A stretch of 64,000 nt of DNA from an uncultured Candidatus Melainabacteria bacterium. GTDB lineage: Bacteria; Cyanobacteriota; Vampirovibrionia; Gastranaerophilales; Gastranaerophilaceae. This document shows positions 43,020-51,504 of this stretch, piece after piece. The stretch's first letter is position 1. Each line of letters starts with the position of its first letter. Under the pieces are notes generated by a model, which was not told where the DNA came from, made no database searches, and saw only the letters and a list, made by a program, of their open reading frames with translations. The DNA is taken from assembly GCA_934693235.1 (NCBI GenBank), contig CAKUUY010000004.1:1-64000 (forward strand). Reading direction: 5' to 3'. The translations under genes were made by a program, and so were the position numbers.

Positions 43020-43571
43020 TTAATGACACCTGTCTGTCCAATTTTGAGCAATTTCTTCAATTTGTTTTAATTTATCATATACTTCCTCATAATATTCACT
43101 ATCAATATTAACCAAATGGGGTTTTGTTCCTTCTTGCTCTTCCAACTTATAAATTGATGTTATTATACCCATAGTATTCTTTATTTTAGATATAGCAATA
43201 AAATATTGCATATATTCTATTATTTCCCTGACAAAAATTGGAGAAACGCCATATTCTACCATTAACTTGATAATTTTATCTAATTTATTAATATTTTTTT
43301 CATCATTCTTACGTGTAGCTTTTTTGCAAATTATTTCAAGTAAAGTTTCTTCTGGTAATTCAAGGGCATTAGCTATTGTTAATAACGTATATATGTTAGG
43401 CATAATACCTTTATAATTTTCCAAATCAGATATTACGCTAGAACTAACACCTGCTTTTTGGGCAAGTTCAGACATTGTCATTTTTCTTCTATCTCGAGTT
43501 GTTTTTATGAGGTCTCCAACATCTCTTAAAATTCGCTTAACCTTATTTTTAAAATTTTCTTGTGGACACAT
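43020..43571 (-). CDS. XRE-family repressor of the integrative element
   Basis: This is a 183-residue regulator with an N-terminal helix-turn-helix (MTMSELAQKAGVSSSVISDL, about 31-50) and a helical C-terminal dimerisation part. GGAGG five bases before the ATG at 43571 fixes the start. It is divergent from the excisionase-like and integrase genes across a 195-bp control region with two perfect palindromes, the usual layout of a CI-like repressor controlling excision. Confidence 0.88.
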   Translation of the reverse strand: MCPQENFKNKVKRILRDVGDLIKTTRDRRKMTMSELAQKAGVSSSVISDLENYKGIMPNIYTLLTIANALELPEETLLEIICKKATRKNDEKNINKLDKIIKLMVEYGVSPIFVREIIEYMQYFIAISKIKNTMGIITSIYKLEEQEGTKPHLVNIDSEYYEEVYDKLKQIEEIAQNWTDRCH

Positions 43572-43633
43572 ACATACCTCCATCTTGTAATCATATTATA
43601 AAAATACATAAAAAAGTGAATTTAATCAACATA

Positions 43634-43737
43634 TACTCGCTCAAACGAGTAGATAAATGTTTTTATATTTGATTTGTAGAATAACATTCGATAAATATTG
43701 ACAAGTATTTTCTTTTATATATACTCTATTGATAGAG
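43634..43737. promoter_or_regulatory. Control region between repressor and excisionase: promoter and two palindromic operators
   Basis: TTGACA (43698-43703), a 16-bp spacer and TATACT (43720-43725) form a promoter toward the excisionase. CTCTATTGATAGAG (43724-43737) is a perfect palindrome overlapping the -10 and start point. TACTCGCTCAAACGAGTA (43634-43651) has perfect 6-bp arms near the repressor promoter. They are plausible repressor operators, though their sequences differ. Confidence 0.6.
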
Positions 43738-43766
43738 AACAATTCTACGAATAGAAAGGAACAAAA

Positions 43767-43946
43767 ATGGAAAAATTTAATCTTATGAAGCTAAAAGATT
43801 TTGCTAAAGCAATTAGCACACCTGAGAGTACTGTTCGAACTTGGAAACGTAGAGGTGAAATACCTGCATACTGTTTTTTAATAATCGGTTCAACTGTATT
43901 TGTAAGAGTTAAGGAAATCCAACAGTGGATATCACAAATAGCATAA
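43767..43946 (+). CDS. Excisionase-like small HTH protein
   Basis: This 59-residue protein reads MEKFNLMKLKDFAKAISTPE, then STVRTWKRRGEIPAYCF and a C-terminal VRVKEIQQWISQIA. This MerR/Xis-like winged helix-turn-helix pattern is typical of recombination directionality factors. GAAAGGAACAAAA precedes the ATG. It ends 9 bp before the integrase, under the promoter described above, so it likely directs excision. Confidence 0.8.
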   Translation: MEKFNLMKLKDFAKAISTPESTVRTWKRRGEIPAYCFLIIGSTVFVRVKEIQQWISQIA

Positions 43947-43955
43947 GGAGATTTT

Positions 43956-45020
43956 ATGACAGTAACTCAACAAAATGGAAAATGGTACTGCCGTTTTCAA
44001 CTTAACGGCGAACGAAAGCATTTGTTATGCACAGGTGCAACAAATAAAAAAGAAGCTGAACAGGTGGAAAATGCATTCAAGTACAAGCTTCAACAGCAAC
44101 AAAATGGAATTACTCCAAGGAACGAGAAAGGAGTACCACTCAACAAAGTTCTTGATAATTTTTTAGACTATTCGCAACACAACAAAAAAAGTTACAAACA
44201 AGATAAAAGCAGAGTTAAACTATTAAAAGAATATTTCAAAATTCGCTATGCAAAAGATGTTAAGCCATCTGATATCGAGCAACTTAAAAGCCACTTACTA
44301 AACAAGGGCTTGAGCAAGGTAACCATCAATAGATATCTTGAAATTATTAGTAAAGCGTTCAACATGGCTATTGATAATGAATGGCTTAGTAAAAGTCCAA
44401 TCAAGAAGAACATAAAATTTTTACAAAAAAATTACGTTGTAAGGTCATTATCCCAAGAAGAAGAAAAAAGACTCATGGATGTTCTTTCAGAAACAAAATA
44501 TGAATATCTGAAAGGGATTGTCGTTGTTGCCTTAAATACAGGTTTAAGACGACAAAATATTCTTGACTTAACTTGGGAACAAATTAACTTGACTGAAAGA
44601 GTAATTGAAATTACTGAAAATAAAGCAAATAAACACATTCTTAAACCGATTAATGATACACTTTTACAGTATTTTCAAAACATTCCAGAGGCGAACAGGT
44701 GCGGCTATGTATTTATTAACCCAATTACTGGACAAAAATGCAAAGAGATAAAACGCGTATGGAAAACGGTAAAAGAAAAGGCTAATATTGAAAACTTTAG
44801 ATTTCATGACCTTAAACATACTGTAGGCACAAGACTTGCTGAAAAAGGCGTTCCAATTCCGGTAATAAAAGAAGTATTAGACCATTCAGATATTAAAACT
44901 ACAATGCGATATGTGCATACGGCTGACAAGCAAATTTTATCTGCAATGAATCAACTCAATTCAAACAGAAAGGATTTAATTCAAAATGACAAATGGACAC
45001 AGAATGGACAGGCTATATAA
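43956..45020 (+). CDS. Tyrosine integrase of a tRNA-Ser-associated element
   Basis: This is a 354-residue phage-type integrase with an N-terminal arm-binding domain (NGKWYCRFQLNGERKHLLCT), a SAM-like core-binding domain (about 65-155) and a catalytic domain. Catalytic positions are Arg in ALNTGLRRQNILDL, HDLKHTVGTRL, LDHSDIKTTMRY and the Tyr in RYVHT. The second catalytic Arg of the usual HxxR is Lys here (HDLKH). It ends 44 bp from the 3' end of tRNA-Ser, the usual attachment site for such integrases. GGAGATTTT precedes the ATG. Confidence 0.93.
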   Translation: MTVTQQNGKWYCRFQLNGERKHLLCTGATNKKEAEQVENAFKYKLQQQQNGITPRNEKGVPLNKVLDNFLDYSQHNKKSYKQDKSRVKLLKEYFKIRYAKDVKPSDIEQLKSHLLNKGLSKVTINRYLEIISKAFNMAIDNEWLSKSPIKKNIKFLQKNYVVRSLSQEEEKRLMDVLSETKYEYLKGIVVVALNTGLRRQNILDLTWEQINLTERVIEITENKANKHILKPINDTLLQYFQNIPEANRCGYVFINPITGQKCKEIKRVWKTVKEKANIENFRFHDLKHTVGTRLAEKGVPIPVIKEVLDHSDIKTTMRYVHTADKQILSAMNQLNSNRKDLIQNDKWTQNGQAI

Positions 45021-45024
45021 TAAG

Positions 45025-45057
45025 AAAAGCCCTAAACCTAAATGGCTCGGGCTTTTT
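45025..45057. terminator. Terminator shared by the integrase and tRNA-Ser
   Basis: AAAAGCCC and GGGCTTTT form a perfect 8-bp stem around the loop TAAACCTAAATGGCTC, followed by T on the plus strand and A/T on the minus strand, so it can act in both directions. A near copy stands at 27416-27448. Confidence 0.8.
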
Positions 45058-45063
45058 AAAATT

Positions 45064-45150
45064 AGGAGGAGGTGGGATTCGAACCCACGGTACGCGTGAA
45101 CGTACGACAGTTTTCAAGACTGCTCCAATCAACCGCTCTGGCACTCCTCC
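45064..45150 (-). tRNA. tRNA-Ser (anticodon TGA)
   Basis: On the minus strand the acceptor stem is GGAGGAG with CTCCTCC. The D-arm region is GCCAGAGCGGTTGATTGGAG, the anticodon stem-loop CAGTCTTGAAAACTG reads TGA, a long class II variable arm (TACGTTCACGCGTA) is present, and the T-arm is GTGGGTTCGAATCCCAC. CCA is not encoded. The 3' end faces the integrase, so it is the likely attachment site. Confidence 0.95.
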
Positions 45151-45211
45151 ATACGATTGTTCGGATGTAACTCCATTGTATTAAATAATTTTTCTTTGTC
45201 AAGTAATTTTT

Positions 45212-45682
45212 TTAATTTGACTGATTGTTAGGAAAAACATATTGCAACATATAAAATCCGGAATTTAAAAATTCTTTCTTGATACCATTGTACTTAAATC
45301 CCAATTTATCGTAAAACTTTATTGCTTTTTCATTTTTATCTAAAACATACAAAGAAACTTTTGGTGATTTATTCATAAATTCTGTTAATATCTTTGTGCC
45401 AATTCCCTCACCTTGAAAGAATGTATCTACTAAAAAGTCACTTATTTTAATTTCATCTCCATCTGTCACGGCTTTTATTGTTGCTTTGACTATTCCATCA
45501 TCATATACATAAACATTATCAAGTTCATGCGGTTGATTTAACCTTTCTATTTCCTTAATAACTTGCATTTCATTAAAAGAAACATTGTCATTTTGGAAAA
45601 TTGGTCTGTAGGTTACTCTCTTAGTAAAAATTATTACCTCTGCAATTCTTGGTATATCTTTGTTTTCAGCTTTTCTTAACAT
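45212..45682 (-). CDS. GNAT-family N-acetyltransferase
   Basis: This 156-residue acetyltransferase begins MLRKAENKDIPRIAEVIIFT. The acetyl-CoA-binding motif A is FLVDTFFQGEGIGTKILTEF (about 88-107), and the usual NEKAIKFYDKLGFKYNG follows near the C-terminus. The substrate is unknown. It is a single gene on the minus strand upstream of the tRNA-Ser locus and outside the likely element. Confidence 0.88.
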   Translation of the reverse strand: MLRKAENKDIPRIAEVIIFTKRVTYRPIFQNDNVSFNEMQVIKEIERLNQPHELDNVYVYDDGIVKATIKAVTDGDEIKISDFLVDTFFQGEGIGTKILTEFMNKSPKVSLYVLDKNEKAIKFYDKLGFKYNGIKKEFLNSGFYMLQYVFPNNQSN

Positions 45683-45841
45683 ATTATCCTCGTGTATAAA
45701 TTATATTCGGCAATTCGATTATGCAATAGAAGAAAATTTTTGACAAGAATATTTTTATGAAAATTTATGTAAACTTATTTTAAACCTCATAACAAAAAAT
45801 ATTTTTACAAAACTTATATACTCAAACATAGGAGAAATTAC

Positions 45842-46582
45842 ATGAACAAAGTTCGCGCAATTGGCGGCTCATTAAAAAAAATACACAAACCAACTCAAAA
45901 TTCAAAAATTATAAGTAAAACTATAAAACCATTCGAACAATCCTCCCAAAAACTTCAACAACTTTCTACTGATACATTTCAACTAAACCCTAACAATCAA
46001 GAAATTTATAATAACTATAAAAATTTAGAAGAAGTAAATACTTTAACATCTTTTGAAAGAAGAGATTTAGCTAAAATGGAAGATGAAATTACACATGGAT
46101 ATTTTAGAGACGAAGAAATGTTTGATGAAACTAGTGAATATATAACTTCCGGATACGGCTTGGATGATGTCGTAAATGCTGAAAATCCTAGAAGAATTTC
46201 TATAATTCCAAATGTTTATTTTCCTGACACCAATTTAGATAAATTGGTTCAGAGAAAGTTAAAACGTATTGATGTAGGCAACAAACTTGTCAGATATGCA
46301 AATAAAATGGGACGTAGTTTAAAAATGGTAGATACTCCATATATTGCCGAAGAAGCAATCATTCAAAAAGAAGCTGGACTTTCTAAGGAACAGATTTTAA
46401 CCAATTTTGAAAGAGCATTTTTGCATGATGAAAATCCAAGTAAACAAGAATTTTCAGTAGAATTATTCAAATTCTTGGGTAAATATCCGGAAAAACGACA
46501 TAAAGTTGTTCTCCTTAACCACCATGGCAATGAAGTTGTTAATAGCGCAAGAATTGAACTCCTAAATGAAAATAATGCATAA
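45842..46582 (+). CDS. Hypothetical protein
   Basis: This is a 246-residue protein of unknown family. It has a basic N-terminus (VRAIGGSLKKIHKPTQNSK), a Gln/Asn-rich segment and a charged helical middle (TSFERRDLAKMEDEITHGYF). Its C-terminal half contains VRYANKMGRSLKMVDTPYIA and ends with a small beta part (HKVVLLNHHGNEVVNSARIE). It has no signal peptide. The N-terminal style resembles that of the zeta-toxin-like protein at 47.6 kb. TAGGAGAA precedes the ATG. Confidence 0.7.
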   Translation: MNKVRAIGGSLKKIHKPTQNSKIISKTIKPFEQSSQKLQQLSTDTFQLNPNNQEIYNNYKNLEEVNTLTSFERRDLAKMEDEITHGYFRDEEMFDETSEYITSGYGLDDVVNAENPRRISIIPNVYFPDTNLDKLVQRKLKRIDVGNKLVRYANKMGRSLKMVDTPYIAEEAIIQKEAGLSKEQILTNFERAFLHDENPSKQEFSVELFKFLGKYPEKRHKVVLLNHHGNEVVNSARIELLNENNA

Positions 46583-46585
46583 AAA

Positions 46586-47551
46586 CTACTTGGCAAAATT
46601 TTTGTTGTAAAAATTTATTACCATTGGGTAGATTGCAGTAATATATATACTTATCAAAAAACAGCTGCTAAATCTTCCTATAGCTACAGGCATGTACTGC
46701 AAAAATATTGTAGTCAGATATTCCTGTAAAAAGTATAGTATAATGCCACCAATTACAAAAAATAGGGTTTTACCAAGTAATTTACATTTCGGAGCTTCAA
46801 AATTTAAAAATCTTCTTTCTAATAACCAACCTAAAAATGCACCCATTGCAAAACCGGCCTTTGGAAAAGATTCATAACGCATCTTGGCAGGATCAACAAG
46901 AATTTGACCATTCAAATAATCTATAGGATATTGTTTTAATTCCGTATAAATCATTAATAAAATACACAAAATTGTAATTGTACCAAAAACGATTAAATCA
47001 CGATTTTTACCTTTTTCAACCCAATTTAGTATTTTGGAAGTCATACATAAGAGAATTATACCTATAATCATTGATACAACAACATCTTGTGGAGTATGAA
47101 CTCCAAGATAATTTCTTGAAAAAGCAATTAACAAAACTACTGCGATAAGTGAATATCTTGCAATTTTGTTAGACCGAAATTTAATAGCAAGTGCTCCGTA
47201 AGTTCCAGTTGCGATTGCAGTATGACCGCTTGGAAAAGAATACCCCGTTGCATATTTCATTGCACTTTCAATAGGATGAATTCTGCTATCCAAAATCCAA
47301 GGACGATAAATGCATGCCGAAACTTTTAGAAATTGATTAAATACAACAGCTCCAAAAAAGTTCCAAATCATATATATACCACATTTCTTATTTACCATCC
47401 AATAGAAAAAAGCGATGACAAACATTGCAATACAATATTCTCCGAACATTGTTATATGACAAAAAAGCCAATCAAATATCCCGTGAGTATTTTCTCTAAA
47501 ATTTTGCAAAAGTAATAAATATTCCAGCTGAGGTTTCAAAAAATTTTCCAT
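46586..47551 (-). CDS. PAP2-family membrane phosphatase
   Basis: This is a 321-residue integral membrane protein with the three PAP2 catalytic motifs: KVSACIYRP (Lys, Arg), YSFPSGHTAIATG (SGH) and SRNYLGVHTPQDVV (Arg, His, Asp). About eight hydrophobic segments are seen. Family members dephosphorylate lipid pyrophosphates such as undecaprenyl-PP or phosphatidate at the membrane. It is convergent with the preceding hypothetical gene (3-bp gap). Confidence 0.9.
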   Translation of the reverse strand: MENFLKPQLEYLLLLQNFRENTHGIFDWLFCHITMFGEYCIAMFVIAFFYWMVNKKCGIYMIWNFFGAVVFNQFLKVSACIYRPWILDSRIHPIESAMKYATGYSFPSGHTAIATGTYGALAIKFRSNKIARYSLIAVVLLIAFSRNYLGVHTPQDVVVSMIIGIILLCMTSKILNWVEKGKNRDLIVFGTITILCILLMIYTELKQYPIDYLNGQILVDPAKMRYESFPKAGFAMGAFLGWLLERRFLNFEAPKCKLLGKTLFFVIGGIILYFLQEYLTTIFLQYMPVAIGRFSSCFLISIYITAIYPMVINFYNKNFAK

Positions 47552-47634
47552 AAAACAATTTTATTAAGAAAATATATAAAATCAATTTTTTATTCCAAAT
47601 AGCAAAAAACTTTTTATTGGGATTTAATATAAAT

Positions 47635-49365
47635 ATGAAAATTCATAAAATTTACAAACCTACAGATTATTACCCCGACATAATAAATTCGTTTCAACCG
47701 TTATTTATAAAAACTCAAAAATATACAAAAGACGTTTTTCAAAAAGAATTTCCTCATGTTACACCGGAAAAAGGAAACATTTTACTCCGATTTGCAAATA
47801 TACAAGAGGCATTGAATAACCCGTTTGCAAATTCTTATATAAATATTTTGAACACATTTTCCTTAAAAAAATTAGTAAATATTTACCCGATTGCAAAGTT
47901 GAGAGATTTTTCCAGTCTAAATAGGTTTTCACCTGAAGAATTAATACAAGTTTTGAAATTAAACAATGAAGATATAACTTTTATAAAACCATTTGCTCGC
48001 CAAAAAGGTTATAACAGGATGTTTAATTTTTCCACCGAAAATTTGCTTGAAATAAGTAAATACAATGAGACGGACAAATCCAGATTGATGGATTTGTATA
48101 GCACTCGTTTGAATTCAAAAATAGTACGAACATTGGTTAAAGACACAAGTCTTGAGACTCAAGATTTTGCCGGAGCAATTCAAAAATTACAAAATGAATA
48201 TGCCAAAAACATTGACAATATTAATGTTATAAAGGTTCCAGACAATTATCTTATCCGATTAACAACCAAAAAACCGTTTAAAACTCATACTTTTGCTTAC
48301 AAAGCCGGCGAAAATGCTATTGCTAAAATGACACCAAAAAGATTTAAAGCAATTGAAAAAATTAATTCGGAAATTGACAAAATAAATGAATTAAATTCAC
48401 TTGTAAACAAACATAATTATAAAGTCATAAATACAGGAAACGGACGAATTAAGAGCTATCAATTCAATCTGCCACCCAATATAATCCGTAATGAATGGGA
48501 AGCCGGAAAACTTGTAAAAGAAGATATTACAAGTCTTTTCACAGATGCTGCCGGAATTATATCTGATGAGGATTTTAGATATTTTGCCAAACAAGAATTT
48601 AAACTAACCCCATTTGATAACAAATCTGTTATTACCGCGAGAAAATACAAATTTACCCATGAGCCTTTGAGTACAAATTCTGATTACTACCCCAAAAAAG
48701 AAGCAGAAATTCTTAAAGAAGAATTTTCAAAGCTTGATAAAGTAGCATCAGGCAAAAAATTGTTAATATTGGATGGCTTGCCTGGGAGTGGGAAATCAAC
48801 TGCATTCAAAAATTTTGTTAAAAACGAATCTTTTTACGCAACTGACAATGATGATATAAAAGCGTGTTTTTCGGAATATTATCAAAATGGAATTGGAGCA
48901 CAAACTGTTCATACAGCTGCACGAACTGTGTATAAACATAAAATTTTACCTAAAGCACTCGAAAATGGGAAAAACATTGTTTATCAAACCTGCGGAGATT
49001 ACGAATCATTAAACAAATTTTTGCAAAAAGCGCACAAAAAAGGTTACACAATTGATTATGTGAATATAAATACAGATATCCCAAATTCAATTAAACGGGC
49101 TATTCATCGTCAAAAAGTTGGTGGAAGATTTATGGATCCATATATCATTCTCGCAATGGCAAGACGAAACCAAAGCGCAAAACAGTATATGGCAAAAATT
49201 ATCTCTTTTAACCCGTATGTAAATAATTCTTATAACTACAACTCAGGAACTTTAATAAAAGTGGAAGCCGGAATAGAAACAAATTATATTAATTATAGTC
49301 AAAGTAAAAATAATTTTGTAGACAAAGTAAAAGAAAAGTTTTTACTATTGAAAAAGTTTTTATAA
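47635..49365 (+). CDS. Large protein with C-terminal zeta-toxin-like kinase domain
   Basis: This is a 576-residue protein. The first 370 residues are helical and unrecognised (SLKKLVNIYPIAKLRDFSSL, FSPEELIQVLKLNNEDITF). The last 200 look like a zeta-toxin/P-loop kinase: LLILDGLPGSGKSTAFKNFV (Walker A near 386), FYATDNDDIKACFSEYY, TVHTAARTVYKHKILPKALE and ENGKNIVYQTCG, and DIPNSIKRAIHRQKVGGRF. Zeta toxins phosphorylate UDP-GlcNAc in peptidoglycan precursors. No epsilon-like antitoxin is adjacent. I chose the ATG at 47635. The longer frame starts at a TTG. The protein may be an effector. Confidence 0.78.
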   Translation: MKIHKIYKPTDYYPDIINSFQPLFIKTQKYTKDVFQKEFPHVTPEKGNILLRFANIQEALNNPFANSYINILNTFSLKKLVNIYPIAKLRDFSSLNRFSPEELIQVLKLNNEDITFIKPFARQKGYNRMFNFSTENLLEISKYNETDKSRLMDLYSTRLNSKIVRTLVKDTSLETQDFAGAIQKLQNEYAKNIDNINVIKVPDNYLIRLTTKKPFKTHTFAYKAGENAIAKMTPKRFKAIEKINSEIDKINELNSLVNKHNYKVINTGNGRIKSYQFNLPPNIIRNEWEAGKLVKEDITSLFTDAAGIISDEDFRYFAKQEFKLTPFDNKSVITARKYKFTHEPLSTNSDYYPKKEAEILKEEFSKLDKVASGKKLLILDGLPGSGKSTAFKNFVKNESFYATDNDDIKACFSEYYQNGIGAQTVHTAARTVYKHKILPKALENGKNIVYQTCGDYESLNKFLQKAHKKGYTIDYVNINTDIPNSIKRAIHRQKVGGRFMDPYIILAMARRNQSAKQYMAKIISFNPYVNNSYNYNSGTLIKVEAGIETNYINYSQSKNNFVDKVKEKFLLLKKFL

Positions 49366-49377
49366 TATAATTCGAAT

Positions 49378-49596
49378 ATGGTTACAATAAGTTTTTCTGA
49401 TGTTATAAAAATAAAAAAAGCTGTAGATGAAAAGTTTGGCGAATATGTTCATTTTCATGACTCTTGTGCCGGACAATATTTTAATCTTGAAAATACAACT
49501 CCGAGAATTGTTGAATTTATAAAAGAATTTGTTCAAACACTGGGATATTTTGCAAAATTTGATGATGACGGGTTGATTTTTACACTTACAAAATAA
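49378..49596 (+). CDS. Small RDAC-like protein
   Basis: This is a 72-residue protein, MVTISFSDVIKIKKAVDEKF, then VHFHDSCAGQYFNLEN and a C-terminal GYFAKFDDDGLIFTL. The HDSCAGQYF motif recalls the small RDAC-motif proteins of gut bacteria, whose function is unknown. I recognise the motif only from memory. TATAAT lies about ten bases before the ATG and there is no Shine-Dalgarno sequence, so a leaderless transcript is possible. Confidence 0.65.
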   Translation: MVTISFSDVIKIKKAVDEKFGEYVHFHDSCAGQYFNLENTTPRIVEFIKEFVQTLGYFAKFDDDGLIFTLTK

Positions 49597-49641
49597 TTGT
49601 GATATAATCAATCTACAGTGACTTTGAAAGGATTTAATAAA

Positions 49642-50490
49642 ATGAAAACAATAAAACTTACTAAAATGCAAGGTTGTGGGAATGACTTTGTAATAATTGA
49701 CTACCCTGAATATGAAAAGACCGGCATAAAAATGAATGAACTTGCGAAAAAAGTATGTGATAGAAATTTTGGGATTGGAGCAGATGGTATGATTATTCCA
49801 AACCTTAATCCTGAAAATAAAGAGGCTGATATTGCTTGGTATTTCTATAATTCAGATGGTACAACAGCTCAAATGTGCGGAAACGGAATGAGGTGTTTTG
49901 CCAAATATGCAATTGATAACAAGCTTGTAAACAAAACAACATTCAGTGTAGAAACTCTTGCTGGAATTATTAAACCAGAACTTCTGGATAATGGATTAAT
50001 TAAAGTAAATATGGGAAAACCGATTTTGGAAGATAAAAAAATCCCCTTCTGGAATGAAAACGGTAAACATAAACTAACTGCACTTGACAAAGAATTTGAA
50101 ATCACCCCTGTTTCTATGGGAAATCCGCACTGTGTAATTATTACAGAAGAAAATCCAATGGATTTGGCACAAAACTATGGCCCTACTATTGAAAAACATG
50201 AATTTTTCCCTGAAAAAACGAACACAGAGTTTGTAAAAATTAAATCTCGTATGGAAATTGATATGAGGGTTTATGAGCGCGGTTGCGGAATTACTCTTGC
50301 ATGTGGAACAGGAGCTTGTGCAAGCGTTGTTGCATGTGTTTTAAATAACTTAACAGAAAATAAAGTGAAAGTTAATTTGCTCGGAGGCACCGTATTTGTT
50401 GAATGGCAAGGCTCTGCGGATGATACAGAAAAAGATATTTTCTTAATCGGCTCAGCAAATTATAGCTTTTTTGCAGATTATATCTTGTAA
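49642..50490 (+). CDS. dapF: Diaminopimelate epimerase DapF
   Basis: DapF converts LL- to meso-diaminopimelate for lysine and peptidoglycan synthesis. The 282 residues show MQGCGNDFVIID, DGMIIP, the catalytic cysteines in QMCGNGMRCFAKY and LACGTGACASV, and the ERGCG segment before the second. AAAGGA nine bases before 49642 fixes the start. The longer frame opens with a GTG at 49618. A TTTACA/TATAAT promoter lies at the end of the preceding small gene. Confidence 0.97.
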   Translation: MKTIKLTKMQGCGNDFVIIDYPEYEKTGIKMNELAKKVCDRNFGIGADGMIIPNLNPENKEADIAWYFYNSDGTTAQMCGNGMRCFAKYAIDNKLVNKTTFSVETLAGIIKPELLDNGLIKVNMGKPILEDKKIPFWNENGKHKLTALDKEFEITPVSMGNPHCVIITEENPMDLAQNYGPTIEKHEFFPEKTNTEFVKIKSRMEIDMRVYERGCGITLACGTGACASVVACVLNNLTENKVKVNLLGGTVFVEWQGSADDTEKDIFLIGSANYSFFADYIL

Positions 50491-50547
50491 AATCCCGTAT
50501 TTCCATGATATTATAATTTTATACACTAGAATAGGAGAAAATTAAAA

Positions 50548-50844
50548 ATGAAAACTTACGAATTATTAACTATATTCAAACCAAATTTGGATGCAGAAGA
50601 AGTAGAAAAAGCTGTAGAAGCTTTGAACAAATCAGTTGTCGAATTCGGCGGAAAAGTTGAATCAACAGACAAAGCTGGCAGAAAAAAATTGGCTTATGAA
50701 ATCGCTAACTTTAGAGACGGATTTTTTGTTTCTACAGAATTAAGTTTACCTGCTGAAAAAGTTGCTGATTTCAGACGTCAATTGAGATTGAATGATAACA
50801 TTTTGAGAACTATGTTCTTAGAATCTTCAAAAGTTAGTGCATAG
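50548..50844 (+). CDS. rpsF: 30S ribosomal protein S6
   Basis: This 98-residue S6 has the standard opening YELLTIFKPNLDAEEVEKAV, the central STDKAGRKKLAYEI and the C-terminal RRQLRLNDNILRTMFL. It is first in the common rpsF-ssb-rpsR cluster. TATAAT at about 50511 and AGGAGAA precede it. S6 binds S18 in the small-subunit platform. Confidence 0.97.
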   Translation: MKTYELLTIFKPNLDAEEVEKAVEALNKSVVEFGGKVESTDKAGRKKLAYEIANFRDGFFVSTELSLPAEKVADFRRQLRLNDNILRTMFLESSKVSA

Positions 50845-50943
50845 TCGCGAATTTAAGAATTTCCGATAAATTTCGCGGTTTGCATAAAAACTGTATTGAT
50901 AACTCGACATTGTATTGTTGACAGGAAATGAAAGGCATATAAA

Positions 50944-51348
50944 ATGGCATTTTCAAAAGCAGTAGTTACAGGAACAGTATACAGAGCTCCTGAAAAACGC
51001 TTTACACAGAATAATATTGCAGTATCAGGTTTTGTGCTTGATATTGGCGACAAAGAAGAAACTCTTGTTAGAGTTCTTTCACGAAGACAAGCTCAAGACG
51101 AACTTGTTTCATCTTTGTCAAAAGGTGATAGGGTTCTTGTTGAAGGCAGACTTCAAGTTGCAGTTGTAAAAACTGATGATGGTGCAGAAAGAAGAATTTA
51201 CGAAATCGATGCAAACACTGTTGAAAGAATGGGTGAAAGCTCTCCTTCTGCTACAACAAATGAAAAATACGGTACTGAAGAAATCGTTAAATTCGAGTCA
51301 GACGACATGTCTAATGAATTGATTAACGAAGACGAGATACCGTTCTAA
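50944..51348 (+). CDS. ssb: Single-stranded DNA-binding protein
   Basis: This 134-residue SSB has one OB fold (AVVTGTVYRAPEKRFTQNNI, GDRVLVEGRLQVAV) and a short acidic tail ending DEIPF, the partner-binding tip. The linker is shorter than in Escherichia coli. The OB fold is slightly divergent, but the tip and the place between rpsF and rpsR support the call. It is separated from rpsR by a MITE-like repeat. Confidence 0.94.
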   Translation: MAFSKAVVTGTVYRAPEKRFTQNNIAVSGFVLDIGDKEETLVRVLSRRQAQDELVSSLSKGDRVLVEGRLQVAVVKTDDGAERRIYEIDANTVERMGESSPSATTNEKYGTEEIVKFESDDMSNELINEDEIPF

Positions 51349-51350
51349 GA

Positions 51351-51449
51351 AAGTTACTAGGACACTAATTTTGCAAATAGAAGCTATTTTGCAGAATAAC
51401 TCAACTGTAACGAACTTAGCGCCTTATCATCTTAGGGACTTAGTAACTT
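51351..51449. repeat. MITE-like repeat B, copy 2
   Basis: About 100 bp with AAGTTACTAGGACACTAA at the left and GGGACTTAGTAACTT at the right share the ends and the internal TAACGAACTTAGCG with 10612-10732. It has inserted between ssb and rpsR. Confidence 0.75.
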
Positions 51450-51504
51450 CAATAAAAAATATGTAGTATAACAAATAAAATGGCTAGAAAGGCTGATTAG
51501 AAAA

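Noticed and set aside
44993..45184. 63-codon frame across the tRNA-Ser locus
   Set aside because: It includes antisense tRNA sequence and overlaps the integrase end.
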